The notes under the pieces were generated by a model, which saw nothing but the letters and a program-made list of their open reading frames with translations, was not told the origin of the DNA and searched no databases. Source: Sipunculus nudus (Eukaryota > Annelida > Sipuncula > Golfingiida > Sipunculidae). From it: 64,000 bases of DNA. The DNA lies in assembly GCA_026874595.1 (NCBI GenBank), contig CM049313.1, positions 25,478,008-25,542,007 of the forward strand, given 5' to 3'. Position numbers and translations under genes: made by a program. Shown here one piece after another: positions 36,101 through 48,100 of this stretch. The first letter of the stretch is position 1. Every line of letters starts with the position of its first letter.

Positions 36101-39100
36101 CATAGTTATTTAAGGTGGACGGTGCTAAGAACAACCTGAATTGCGCCTGGGCTCGCTTTGACCAACCGCGTTTGTCGAGGCATTCCTTCCAGACACTCTC
36201 CAGGCATAGAGGCGCCACCTGGGGTTCCGAAGCACCTCCGCATCTGGGAACTTTGCATTTATGTGCTGACTGTTCTTTGGAAGGCGAAGTGGATGCCGGA
36301 TAGTAAGTGTCCGTAAGCGGTGAAACCATGGTTGGCTTGGCCAGCAAGGCGCAACTGTAGTGGCCTCGGATCCGGACTGTATCACCTTGTCAATGACCTT
36401 GTCGAGCAGGCGAAACGGAGGGTTGACCCAATCGTTGTGGCCTGACCAGTCCTGTCCCAATGCGTTTACCCCAGCGGTCCCTGGCTCCCAAAATCTGAAG
36501 TTGAACACCGGCAACTGAGCATTTTGTAGACTAGCAAAACGGTCCACTGTATGTGGCCCCCATAATCTGTCGATATATGCGAAAAGCCGTGGGTGTACAG
36601 TCCATTCGTATTTCGGATTTAGGCGGCTCAGACGGTCGGCGTGCGTATTTTGACTGCCCGCCAAGTATCCTGCTGATACTTCTGCGTTGATGCGGTGAGC
36701 TTTTATCCATATGGCTTTGGCGATCTTTGTCAACTGTGGACTTGGACCACCTCCATGATTGATATACGTCATAGCAGTTAAGTTGTCCTTCAACACGTGA
36801 ACCGATTTTTTCCTGATAATATGCTCGAACGCGTTGATCGACACTAACACAGCCATCAGTTCGCGATAATTTTGACATTTTTGTGCTACATATGGTGTCC
36901 AAAAACCCGAAGCTTCAAAGTCCATGCAGACACCCCCGTAACCAGAAGGGCTTGCATCAGTAACTATTTGGATCTCAGGAACACGGAGTTTGATTCGGAA
37001 ACCGTTCCAACCGTCTATGGATTTCACCCACCATGTGAGGTCCTTTCGAGCTGCTTGAGTTATGAAAAGTATACTATTCCAGTCCGTTCTGGTACGTAAC
37101 AAACGGTAAACACTACGCAGCATAAGCTTTCCCGGTCCAACAGCGCGCACAACTGAAACACATTGACCAGCAGCATGAGCGAGCACTAGCAGATACTGAT
37201 TCCAGCCGTAGAATTCGGGAAATGTCTTTTTTTAACTTTCAATACTTAGAACTCGGTATCTGCAATATTGGAGTTTCACACTCAGTTTTCACAATATATC
37301 CTAAGTATTGTTGTTTGCGAGATGGAGTTAGCGAAGATTTATCCCAGTTGACAGTCCAGCCAAGGTCCTGTAGTAGTTTGATGGTAGTATCCCTGTGTTT
37401 TAGTATATCCGACTCAGACGCCAGAATAAGAAAATCGTCCACGTATAACACAATTCTTATACCACGTGACCTAAGGAAAGTGACAACAGGTTTGAGACAC
37501 TTGCCAAAAAAATATGGACTGCAGGACAGACCAAAGGGTAACACACACCATCTATAAAATAGTCCACGCCAATGAAACCCGAGGTAATCGCCATCAACTT
37601 CAGCGACGTTTACATGATGAAAACCGTTCTTTATATCAAGCGTCACCATGTAATCATGTGGCTGAATGCATTTAGACACAACTCGTATATCCTCATACTG
37701 GAAGCTGGTTTTTTTGCAATAATCATTGAGTTTACGTAGGTCATGAATTAATCTGAGTTTTCTGTTTTTCTTGGGCACAACACCGATCGGTGAAACACTG
37801 TGGACGATAATCAAGTAGCTCAATAGCTTTCGTTTGAAGCAACTCCTTTATTTCAGTGTCAACAAACTGAGTTTCTCTCTCTGTTAACCTATGGTTGGGT
37901 AAAATAATTCGTTCAGGTTCACGGTCAAAGGGAATGTGCACGCCCTCTATAAGCCAGTTCAGAACGGTTTCATTGGTATTAATTAACTTCCAGTTATCAA
38001 CACACTGATGTAGCACCATTGCAACATACTGTGTAAAAGTATCCCAGTGGCACTAACCTGAGCAATTTAATCATACTATATAATGATTCACGTGAATAAT
38101 GTATAGTGAATGTTATGAAAAACTTATGCAACAGTATAACAGCATATCTCACACAATGGTATTAATTGTGATACACATATCCTGGTGAAATGTTATGACT
38201 GAATGTCATCATCGGTGAGTCGCTGGTAAGGATCACGTTCATTGCGTGACTGGTTTCCACCACGCTGAAATCGAGGCGGACGAGAGGTGTATCCACCGCG
38301 AGTGCTGTGTGTAGACCAACGGGACGTGCGATCTTGCCCCCTGTAGTTGTACGGGCGTCTGGACGGTGTCTGCTGCGGAAAACTCGCGGATATCTGTGCG
38401 GCACACCTGAGGTCATCTATGGCGTCATTTGGAAGAGCTGATGTATTCTTTCTCAATGCACGAAAAAATTTTGTTGTCCTATCATCGCCCATCGCCCTAA
38501 CAAACAAACATCCATATTCGTCTTGGAGATAGGCAAGGTTTGCGGTTATCAGTGTATACAATTCACTGGCTTTCTCAGCCGTCAGCGACCCGTCAGTCTG
38601 TGAAACTGACTGGAGTATCTTAAGTTCCGTTTCGAGAAAACGGCCACACTTGCTTATAATGTTCAAGGTTTTCTGGTCACAACGTTGAATACCTGCACGA
38701 TCATCATGTAGTCTATGAAATTCATCCAGAGAAACAGTTCTGTACTTATCACTTGCTGATTTTGCAAGGGCCTGAAGATCTGGGCCGGCAACAGAGGCGG
38801 GCCGGCTAGACAAGACTGACGACGAACCTCCGGTGGCGCCTATAACAGTCTGTGACGCGCCATCATGGTGATCCTGATCCTGGACATGGGTGTCGAGGTT
38901 TTCTATCAACTTCTCAAGCTTTTGTTCCGTTTTCAGAGATTGCTGAGCAAGTTTATCGATAATTTCGACTAAGTCTTGGCAACTCATAGCGTCCTTCACG
39001 GCTAGAAAAATCACTGAACGGGTAAATAATCCAGTTTGTCAGGACACGCTTTTGAGTCTCGACCGGCGAGGTTGCACTGTTTGACGAAAACTGACGTCAT

Positions 39101-42100
39101 TGAGGGAATTCCCGGGGATTCCCTCAATGAATGATCAAATGACACAATTTCTATAACTACGGTGCTTCCATGAAAAGCTGCCGCACGGAGCAGTGATAGA
39201 GTAATATAATATTACAGTCTTTTTTTATTTGTTTTTCACACTTTATCCACAGAGCATTTAATCAAGTGATACACAAAGAATAATTGAGCGTATCGTAAAT
39301 ACAAATCGTGTATCTCATTTAGCATATCAAAAAAATACTATTGTACCTGAATAGGCTGACTGATACCCAGCCCTATCATTAAGGGACTAAGGTTGACCAT
39401 GAAATATTTTTCAAGATCACAGATGAAATCATGCTATCATGATGTTTGAACAATAACTTGAAAAGAATTAGAGTTATATTTGCCAAACTTACACCATAAA
39501 TGCATCTCATGGAGGGCTAGGTCAAGTTCGAATATGAATGACTTTGATGCAGTTTTCAAGGTCACACAGGTATAACTGTTTGTTAATGATATTAAACTCA
39601 TCAGTCCTTCAGAAATTCCCACTGGTCTTCAAAACCTTTCCTGTGCTTACTTTGATGAGAGATTTGGGGACAAACCACATCTGTTTGTCACATCCTCAAA
39701 GAAATGGACGTCCACGTTCTGGTAAACAGTAAACCAAACGGGCTGAAACTCTCACATACACTCCAAAGGATGAAAAAAGACACAAGTAAACTAAACAATT
39801 AAATATATATTTAAATACACTTACATTTCTGTGGACAGGCATTCCACACATATATATCGATCATCACAATAGTCCAAAAACTAAATCAGAGTCCTGTTTA
39901 CTCCTCTATGTTCAAAGCACACAAAAGCTCACTTGTTTCACATCTCTGGATCAAATGATTGACCCCCACGTGACTTTGGAATGTCAGCTCGTAGCTCAGT
40001 CTGCCCACACTGTGTACATACAGGGATTCGCCAGCGATTTACAGTACTAATCAGCGCAGTTCTTCACTGAAGTACATGCTTGCCCTTCAGAGCAAAGTCA
40101 AAAAGCACAGATAGTCTCACAGCCTCATCTAAAGGAATATGGATGAAATGTCTTTCACAGCTGATGTCTCCTGGATTCATCCAGCATTAAGTACCTGAAT
40201 ATGCCCCCACACAAAAATATTCAGTACCACTCTCGTTTCGCATGTATATTGTCATGGCCCTGTTACTGGACGCACTCATGGTAGCCACTTAGCCCGATAA
40301 CCAGTCCGTTGGTAATTACCATATCTATGCTGAAGTCCATTACAGAGGTATCTATGTGGCCGTCCTCAGACACTGACACTCTACGCTAAGGAACATCATC
40401 TCTTAGCTGTATAGACAATAGACCCATCTCTGGACCGCAGACAACAGTCTGACTACATCTAACTGGCACGCTGACCTAGCTGTTTTTAAAGAGTTCCTCT
40501 TATCCATGGCTTATATATGCCTGCTGACATCACATGTCGTGACTCTCTTCTCCTGTCACCTCACAGAATTATATCGCTTGTCATTAACTGCATGAATCCG
40601 AAATGGACACGCCTCCAGAGAGCAAACCATGAGAAAAGCAAATAAGCAGGTGTGCTGCCTTAATAAACAATGTTGCTATTGGAACAATCTAGCCATGAAT
40701 CAATTCCCACAGATTAAAACTGTACTGATACTAACATCAAATGCAGGCATGGCAAAATTTCAAATTTAGGTAACCCATTTTGTTTGGGTAACTCATTCCA
40801 TGTTTCAGACCACATTGACTCAGAACATTCAACTTACTAAACTCCAACAAGCAATATGTGATTGAACCAGTGATTGTTAGTATCTTGAAGCTGGAAATAA
40901 AGATTCAGTTGGAAAAACTTTGTTTTATACTTTTTTTCAATAAAACTTCATTAGGGTAGAAATATTCCTTCAGTTGCCTAAAGTAAGCATATAGTTGGGT
41001 TTTCTTACATAACATGTATCAGTTCCCATCCCATGTGTGTAACTCTTGTGCATGCTGATAAAGTAGCAGCTAGTGTTATTCAAAATTAAAAAGAGCACTG
41101 TAAAAACATGCACGAACTTGTACAAGCAAATTTGACAGATGAAAGCTGCCTCCCCTGTGACTTACAAATTTGTGAAAATGCTGAAAATTAAGACCATTAT
41201 CTGTACTTTTTTCTATTTATTTATAAATAAAGATCATTTGAAGACCAATAAATTTAGATGTTTAGCCTTTTGATTCCTGTCCACATGCATTTTTGTTGTC
41301 TCAGTTTAAAATACATGATGTTAACAACATATTCTGTGTTTTAAAAAAAAAATCAAAGGTTCTATCATTTTTATTGAAATTTTTGTACCAATCGTTATCA
41401 AACTTTTCTCTCTGTTTTGTTATTTGAAGTGATATATAATAAATTGGAGTCATTTGAAAATAATGATATCGGCCGGTGTGGTCAAAGCATCTTGTCAGTG
41501 TCCAAATTCTCAAAAACTGAAAATCCAAATATTATATTTGATACTTTTGCTAATTTTCAAGACTATAAAACAATTTTAATCCATAATCGTGCCTGACAGT
41601 TTATTTATATAAGTTATAATAACTCATACTCCAGTCATAGACTGTGGTGATTATTGCATCCACTATGCTGAAAGATCACTCGTTCAATGTCAATTCTTTG
41701 GAGTTCATTTGAAAACGATCTTGCCCTGTGAGAGAGTGAGGCTGAAATATATCTAAAGAAATAATATGGGAATGCATACAAACTCACACAACTGCCAATT
41801 TTCGCAGGAAATTAAAGCAAGGGAATTTGTCATTGTCACAAAGTTTGTCAGTGAACAGTGCAGCATTCAACAACTACCCAGGTTCTTTTGGCTATTCCAA
41901 CACACAAACCCACCCCCTGTACAGCTGTCTCTATACCATATAATACTAGGGGGTTGAAGCAAATCATGGCATAGCAGCCAGACATCTGGTGGCGTAGTTG
42001 TGAATTGGTTACCGTAAAAAAATGGTCAGGCCATGTCGTTCTGCATGCAAATTGTACACTTGGGTTGAATTGAACACAAAGTGACTAGTATAGTTGAAAG

Positions 42101-45100
42101 AATATATTCAGGATAATTTTTTTAGCTCAGCTGACTATAAGTCATCTGAGCTATAGTCGTGGTCCATTGTCCGTCGTCCGTCCGTCCGTAGATGTGGCAC
42201 GTTTTGAAACCGTAAGACCTAGGAATCCAAAATTCAGCATAATGTTAGATGTCCCCAAGATCTCCTACCAAGCCAAAAACTGGGTCTTTGCGACTTCGTT
42301 CCTTTGAGAAATTCAGGAAAAACCTCAATTTTTTATTTAAATCCTATTTTCACACTTCAGGACTGCCTAATTTCAAAACCACTCATCTGTTTTTCCTCAT
42401 ATTAACCATAAATATTCTTCTATATAGTTCCTATGTACATGCCAGAAATTAAGTCTGTTAAGTATAAATTCTTTAAGTTATGGGCCCAAACATAATGGAC
42501 TTTGTAAAAAATCAGGAAAAATATTTACTCACTTAACATGAAAAATTTTGAAACTAGAGTCTATTTTCCCAAGTATATAACTATGTTTAATTAAGATTCA
42601 ATTGTTTACCCAAAATTAGATCTGAATTTTGTAAATTTTTTAAGTAATTAGCATAAAAATAAAATCAGTACCTTAAATTTTGCCCAACTTTGACCATGGC
42701 ACGTTTTTTTCCTGTAAGTACCATTGATTTAATTTTCACAGCATGTAAACATAAATATTTAATTTGTTTAAATCTGAAATTTGGAAGTAAAAGCTTGAAA
42801 ATTAAGCTAGTTATTGATTTTTTTCTTGAGGCTGTATTGTAGTCATTTGCTTTGATTACAGATTACAGATGCAGGATCCCACTCCAGGTCACTGGAAGTC
42901 AGCTATGCCAGGGTTTCTGATTTGTTACAGTCACTGGGGGAGATCCCCTGCTGTGACAGGTGTACAGTTATTCTGATATCACCACCCCAATCCCCCCCCC
43001 CCCCCCCCCGCAAACCCAACCCACCAAGTGTTATGCAGTATTGTTATTGTTTTCACTGTATCTCCTTAATTGTAATGCTGTTTCCACTCTGATATGCAAA
43101 AACTTTCCTTAAAAAAGTAATTCAAGGTGTAATCCAGAAGATGCAATGTTGTGTAATGTAACATTTTTAAAGAAATCATTTTTCTTTTAAATGATTTTAC
43201 CAATCATAATGGAACCCATCAGTATGCTTAAATTATGATAAAATATGAAGCACATTATGGATAAATAAAGACACAATTCAAAATTGTGAAATTTAAATCA
43301 AGTATTTTTTTAGACATTTATTGTTTTGCAGATTTAAAAGATATATTTTTGTGGTAAAAAATAAATAAACATTTGTATGCATGATGTGGTGTTATCTGAC
43401 AAGATTGAGATTTATGATGATGCAATTGAGAATTATGAATCAACTTTTATATTCAGATATATATGTTATATTGAAAATGTATAGAAATATAAACTTAAAT
43501 TAAAAAAAAATTGATGTGATAAAAAAATGAGGATTTGTTACAAACATTTGTTCATTATTTTCCTGCATCAGCAGAATTTGAGATCAGGCTTTGTTTGCCA
43601 TGTTTTATGTTGTTAATTAGTTATATTTCAACTGTATACATTTCATAAAAAAAACATATTTAATAATTTATATTATACAAAAAAAAAGATTTGATTGAAC
43701 AAATGTGTAAACTACTGAAATGTCAACAGTTAATCGAAAAGCCAACTAATGATCATGGTAATTGTACAGATCATTTGTTCACAAACTGCTCACATGCTTC
43801 AGTTTCAACATTAGGAAACACATGGTCAGGTCACAAAATATTATTTGAAACAATTTCTTGCTCATCAATACAAACCAATCATATAAACAAACCATGGCCT
43901 TTATTACCTCTTCCTCTTACACTTTATCTCCATTTGATATTATTTAAATTTTTACCTTCAAGGTTAACGTCAGCTGAGCATAGTGACCCATAGGTCCCTT
44001 GTTTAAGAAATGTTCATAAATCATCAATTACCATAGCTTTTGTACAGGAAATTTAGGCAAACGAAAAATTGTTAGCTCAATTTGACCTTGCCTAAACTAA
44101 GCTCTCACACTTACAATAGTAACATAGATCTAAAGAGGATACTCCCTATTAAAGTACAATAAATAACAAAAACAATCATCTGGTTATATTCCTAACTTGA
44201 ATATGCTATTACACAACTAAGTCATAGTCCTCTGGTGACACTGTTCCACAGGTCAGCTTTTCTTTTTCAAACAGTGATATGAAATATGTTTTAAACTGTT
44301 GCTTCTTTTCCATATGCTAGGTCACTTTAGTCCTTTGGTCATCATATTTATCACACATGTATATGGGTATGATCTTATATACTTAAAATTTAGAGCAGTA
44401 TGTTATATGGAGACCCTGTTTAAAGATTTATAAGATGATGGTAGTCCTGTGAGGCTGACCTAAAGTACCCATATGAATTTATCATACAGTATACCAAGTG
44501 TACTGGTTGACTGTATGCACTTGACTCCCTGCTTTGCTTAGCCATCCAGGTGTTTGATGACCTTCTGATCCTCCCATACACTAACATACATATATACCCA
44601 GTACAATGGAAATCCAAATGCATTAATGTACATATTATGGGGATTTTCATGTGCTTAATCCATTTGTGTAGTCAGTTTGTTTATTGAATATTCATGGTTT
44701 TTCTGATCCCAGTTTGTATTTTTACATGCATCATTGCATATTACAGTCAGAGAGTTAAGATATGGTTACTATTACAAATATGATCATGAGAGACGCCTGT
44801 TTTGTCCGTGTGATCCATAAAAATGCTTAGTCAACACCAAATGTGTTTTTTGTTTGCAAAAAATAGTGATATACAAAGATGTTCAAACTAAATATTCAGA
44901 AAGGTCCCAGTAAACTCCCCTTGAAGTTGAATACTCATTCCTTCACTGTGGCTGATATTTATGTGATCTGACCTTAATCTGAAGTAATTTGTATCAGATT
45001 CAGCTGAACATCTTGGCCCATGAGCCACTTGTCATGAAATCAAATGTTAGAAGGTGAAATGAAAATCATGAGTATCAGGGAAACCACTTTATAAGTGCCT

Positions 45101-48100
45101 TCCATATGCTGCAAGCTATACATCATGGTTGTTTTTGTAGGGACGCCCAAGGCAAAAGCCATCCCTAGAAGGAGAAGAACACCAGAGTGACGTGAAAAGA
45201 AGACCAGTGCAAAAAAGGCTCTCACAGAGCTTAAAGAAAAGAAAACCAGGGCGGTGCAAGGGCTGGAAGAAGAATTTTACAGAAACTTCAGTACTGTCAA
45301 CCAGTCCAAATACTGAATCACTTGAAAAGGATGAGAACATAGAGATTGGAAGCAGTGGGTCACAACTGGTTCTAGATCAAGCAAGCCTTAGTGTTGAGAG
45401 CAGGGTTATCAGTGAACCTGAAAGTAATTCTCAGAAAGAACCTTGTGTGTCAGGTAGTGGAAGAGAGGTGATAAGCACACAGGCAAAAACCATAGATAAC
45501 AACAAATGGTTTCCAGTAAATACCCCATCGAAAAGGAAGAGAGGAAGGCCACCAAGGCCAAAACCTATCCTTGACGAAAATAATACCAATGATTCCGATC
45601 TTAGACAGAAACCTTTAAGTCCTAAATTGGGAAGGCCAGGATTGAAAAGAAATAAAAAAACAGGAAAAGCAATGAAAGGGCCTCGTGGTAGACCAAGGGG
45701 TACTGGCCTTTTAGCAAATAAAGTGAAAGTTAATATATCTGGAAAAAAGAGGGGGCCTGGGCGACCCCCTAAATGTATAAAACGTGGGCCAGGTAGACCA
45801 CCTGGTTCATTGAACAAGAACAGAACAAACAGTGTGCTAGTCTCTTCAGGAAGTAGGTACAGAAGGACTTTGTCCTATAGCTCTAGGAAACGTTCTCCAG
45901 CAGCAATAGGATACAGGTGTAAAGAGTCAGGATCAAGAGGTTCTGTCGTAAAAAACACGGCAACCTGTTCAACAGTTGGTCAGCCCCTTGTTAAAAGAAG
46001 ACCGGGCCGACCTAAAGGCTCAGGAGTAAAAGTAAATGCTACAAGCCCTAAACCTAAATCTAATTCCTCCCTTTTTGCACAGGGAGTTCTTAAACCTGCC
46101 ACTTTTATAACGACAAAACGAGGTCCAGGCAGACCACCTAAACACTTGAAAATGAAATTTCAAACAGATGAGGAAGAAAATGTAGGGAGTTCTATATCGT
46201 CTGGTGAAAGTCCTTCTAAGAAAGATCATGTTGGAGGCAGGAACCTCTTTGATACATTTCAGAATGGTACAGCTTCGCCCATGTTGAGGTTGATGCCCTC
46301 ATACCAGGGGCCTGCATTCATTCAGAACATGCTGCTTGCACAGCGACAAGGAAGCATTCTTCCACATCGTGGGGGGTTCTTGCAGGCTGGAACTGTACCA
46401 CATAACATTTTCCCACAAAAATGGAACCTTTCAGGTTTCAGCTTGTCAAAACCAAATAACAAGCCACTTTCAAAGGGCAGCAAAGTTTGTTCATCTTTCA
46501 CGTTGTCTTCTTCATCTTTACAGTCAAATGCATCTGAACAGATAAAGAAAAAACGAAGTCCAGGTCGTCCTCGCAGAAACCCACTGCCAGAAACTGCAGC
46601 GCTAAAACAAAAAGTATTAAATGTTGATTCACCTCCAGCTATGGGGGACAAGCACAAAGTGAAATCTCCTGGTAGTTCTGGGGATGACACTGACTTAAGT
46701 TCATTGATTCAGAGCGTTCAGAATTCTATCCAGTCTCAGTTCCAGACGGATGAACCATCAGAAGATTTTGTATTCAGTGATCTTTTGAACAAAAGTGGAA
46801 ACAAAGCAAACCGTGGAAATACAACTTTTAAGTTGATTGGAGAGACACAAGAGAATAAACCAAGAAAAATCATTCCAAAACCAAGAAGGCCAAAAATCCA
46901 TGTCATGATGCGTACTGGAAAGAGAAAGAAAAGAAATAGGAAAAAGAGACTTGAGGAAAAGGTAAAGCCAAAAGAAGAGCCTTCATGTGAGTCAGTTCCT
47001 GAACCAGAAATGGAAGATGGGCCACCAGTCCTGGTCAGAGAGCCATTAACTATGCCGACACTGGCTGCAACTTTTGATGGATTGAAAGAAGTAGATGTAG
47101 AATCTTCCCCATCATCAGTCCCTTCCCAAGATCAACTTACTCCACCCCCAATTCTTCCAGGGCCCAGTTTATCCCCAGCCAGTCCACCAAACATTGGTCC
47201 ACCCATACTGTTTCCATCCACTTTTACATGTTTGAAACGTAGAAAGAAAAAGAAGAAAAGGCTGAGGCATTTCAAGTCAAAACACAGAAACATTGTGGAT
47301 CCAGTATTTATAGATGATCTTGCTAATATCACAGCATATTTGAAATCATTGTCCCTCAGTTCAGCCAAACGTAGAACCTCAGTCAGCACAGGTCAGTCCC
47401 CAGTTTTGGTTCAAAAAGTATCTCCTACAGGTGAGCCAGTGTCAAGTCAACAGGCACATGTAGTCCACAAGAAAAAGAAACGAAAAGAACAGGACGTTAA
47501 TGATACAAAAACTGCAGCATGTATAGAAGGTACAGCCCAGGATATTAATTGTACAGTAGTGGCAGAGCAGGATCAGAACAAAGATACTAGTAGTCTCAGT
47601 CCACTTGATGCTGCCTTGTGTCATAGTGTTTGTGGAACAAGAAGCCCAGAGCCATTGCTCAAATGTGCGAAGATATTAGCTGACTCTTCCCAAGAGAAAA
47701 GCAAACAAGGCAGAAAGTCAAAAGTTAAAGATAAAAGCAGTGACATTTGTAACGATGGTACACAAAATGATAGTGAATTAATATCCAAATCTGACAAAGA
47801 GGAGCCAACAAATGATGAGGTGAAAGAACCAATTAAACTTCCCAAGAAACCCCCAGAGGCAAAGGAAATTAAAACTAAAAATGATGATACAAACAACAAA
47901 AAAATACCCAGCGCCTCCCTGTCACAACCGAGTGAGAAGAATTTTCGAGATAAAACAGTGCAGCAATCTTCTGAAGTGACTTCTCTGCCATGTAAAGCCA
48001 TAACTGAAAATGTAGCTCTTGTAAGAGACCCTGAGCTAATGATGAGCCATGAAATGCCTAAAAGACCAGGTAAACCTGGAAGGAAACCAGGTCAATGTGC

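Larger units (their letters stand above)
34673..39160 (-). mobile_element. DIRS-order retrotransposon (PAT/Ngaro-like), decayed, inside the 15-kb ASH1L intron
   Basis: Order on the minus strand: repeat A (39160-39079), gag-like ORF, reverse transcriptase, RNase H plus methyltransferase-like region, tyrosine recombinase, repeat B (34971-34922), repeat A again (34920-34839), 115 other bases, repeat B again (34722-34673). The two A copies (82 bp) are nearly identical, and so are the two B copies (50 bp). Split direct repeats plus a tyrosine recombinase instead of a DDE integrase mark the PAT/Ngaro branch of DIRS elements. A methyltransferase-like NPPF motif favours PAT over Ngaro. The gag-like and recombinase frames are open, but the RT/RNase H part has at least two frameshifts and a TGA, so it is not autonomous as it stands. 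It is opposite in orientation to the host gene. Confidence 0.88.

Noticed and set aside
36531-36902. 123-codon minus-strand frame inside the DIRS RNase H region
   Set aside because: Overlaps the RNase H frame, which has the catalytic residues; this one has none.
42862-42959. Exon-like segment (TTACAG ... CAG/GTGTAC) in the 15-kb ASH1L intron
   Set aside because: Possible lengths (98, 91 or 85) are not multiples of three, while the flanking ASH1L exons join in phase 0 without it, and it has no family match.
45431-48001. Long minus-strand frames opposite the AT-hook exon
   Set aside because: Shadows of the + strand coding exon; their proteins are the reverse of codons for GRP and Lys-rich runs.
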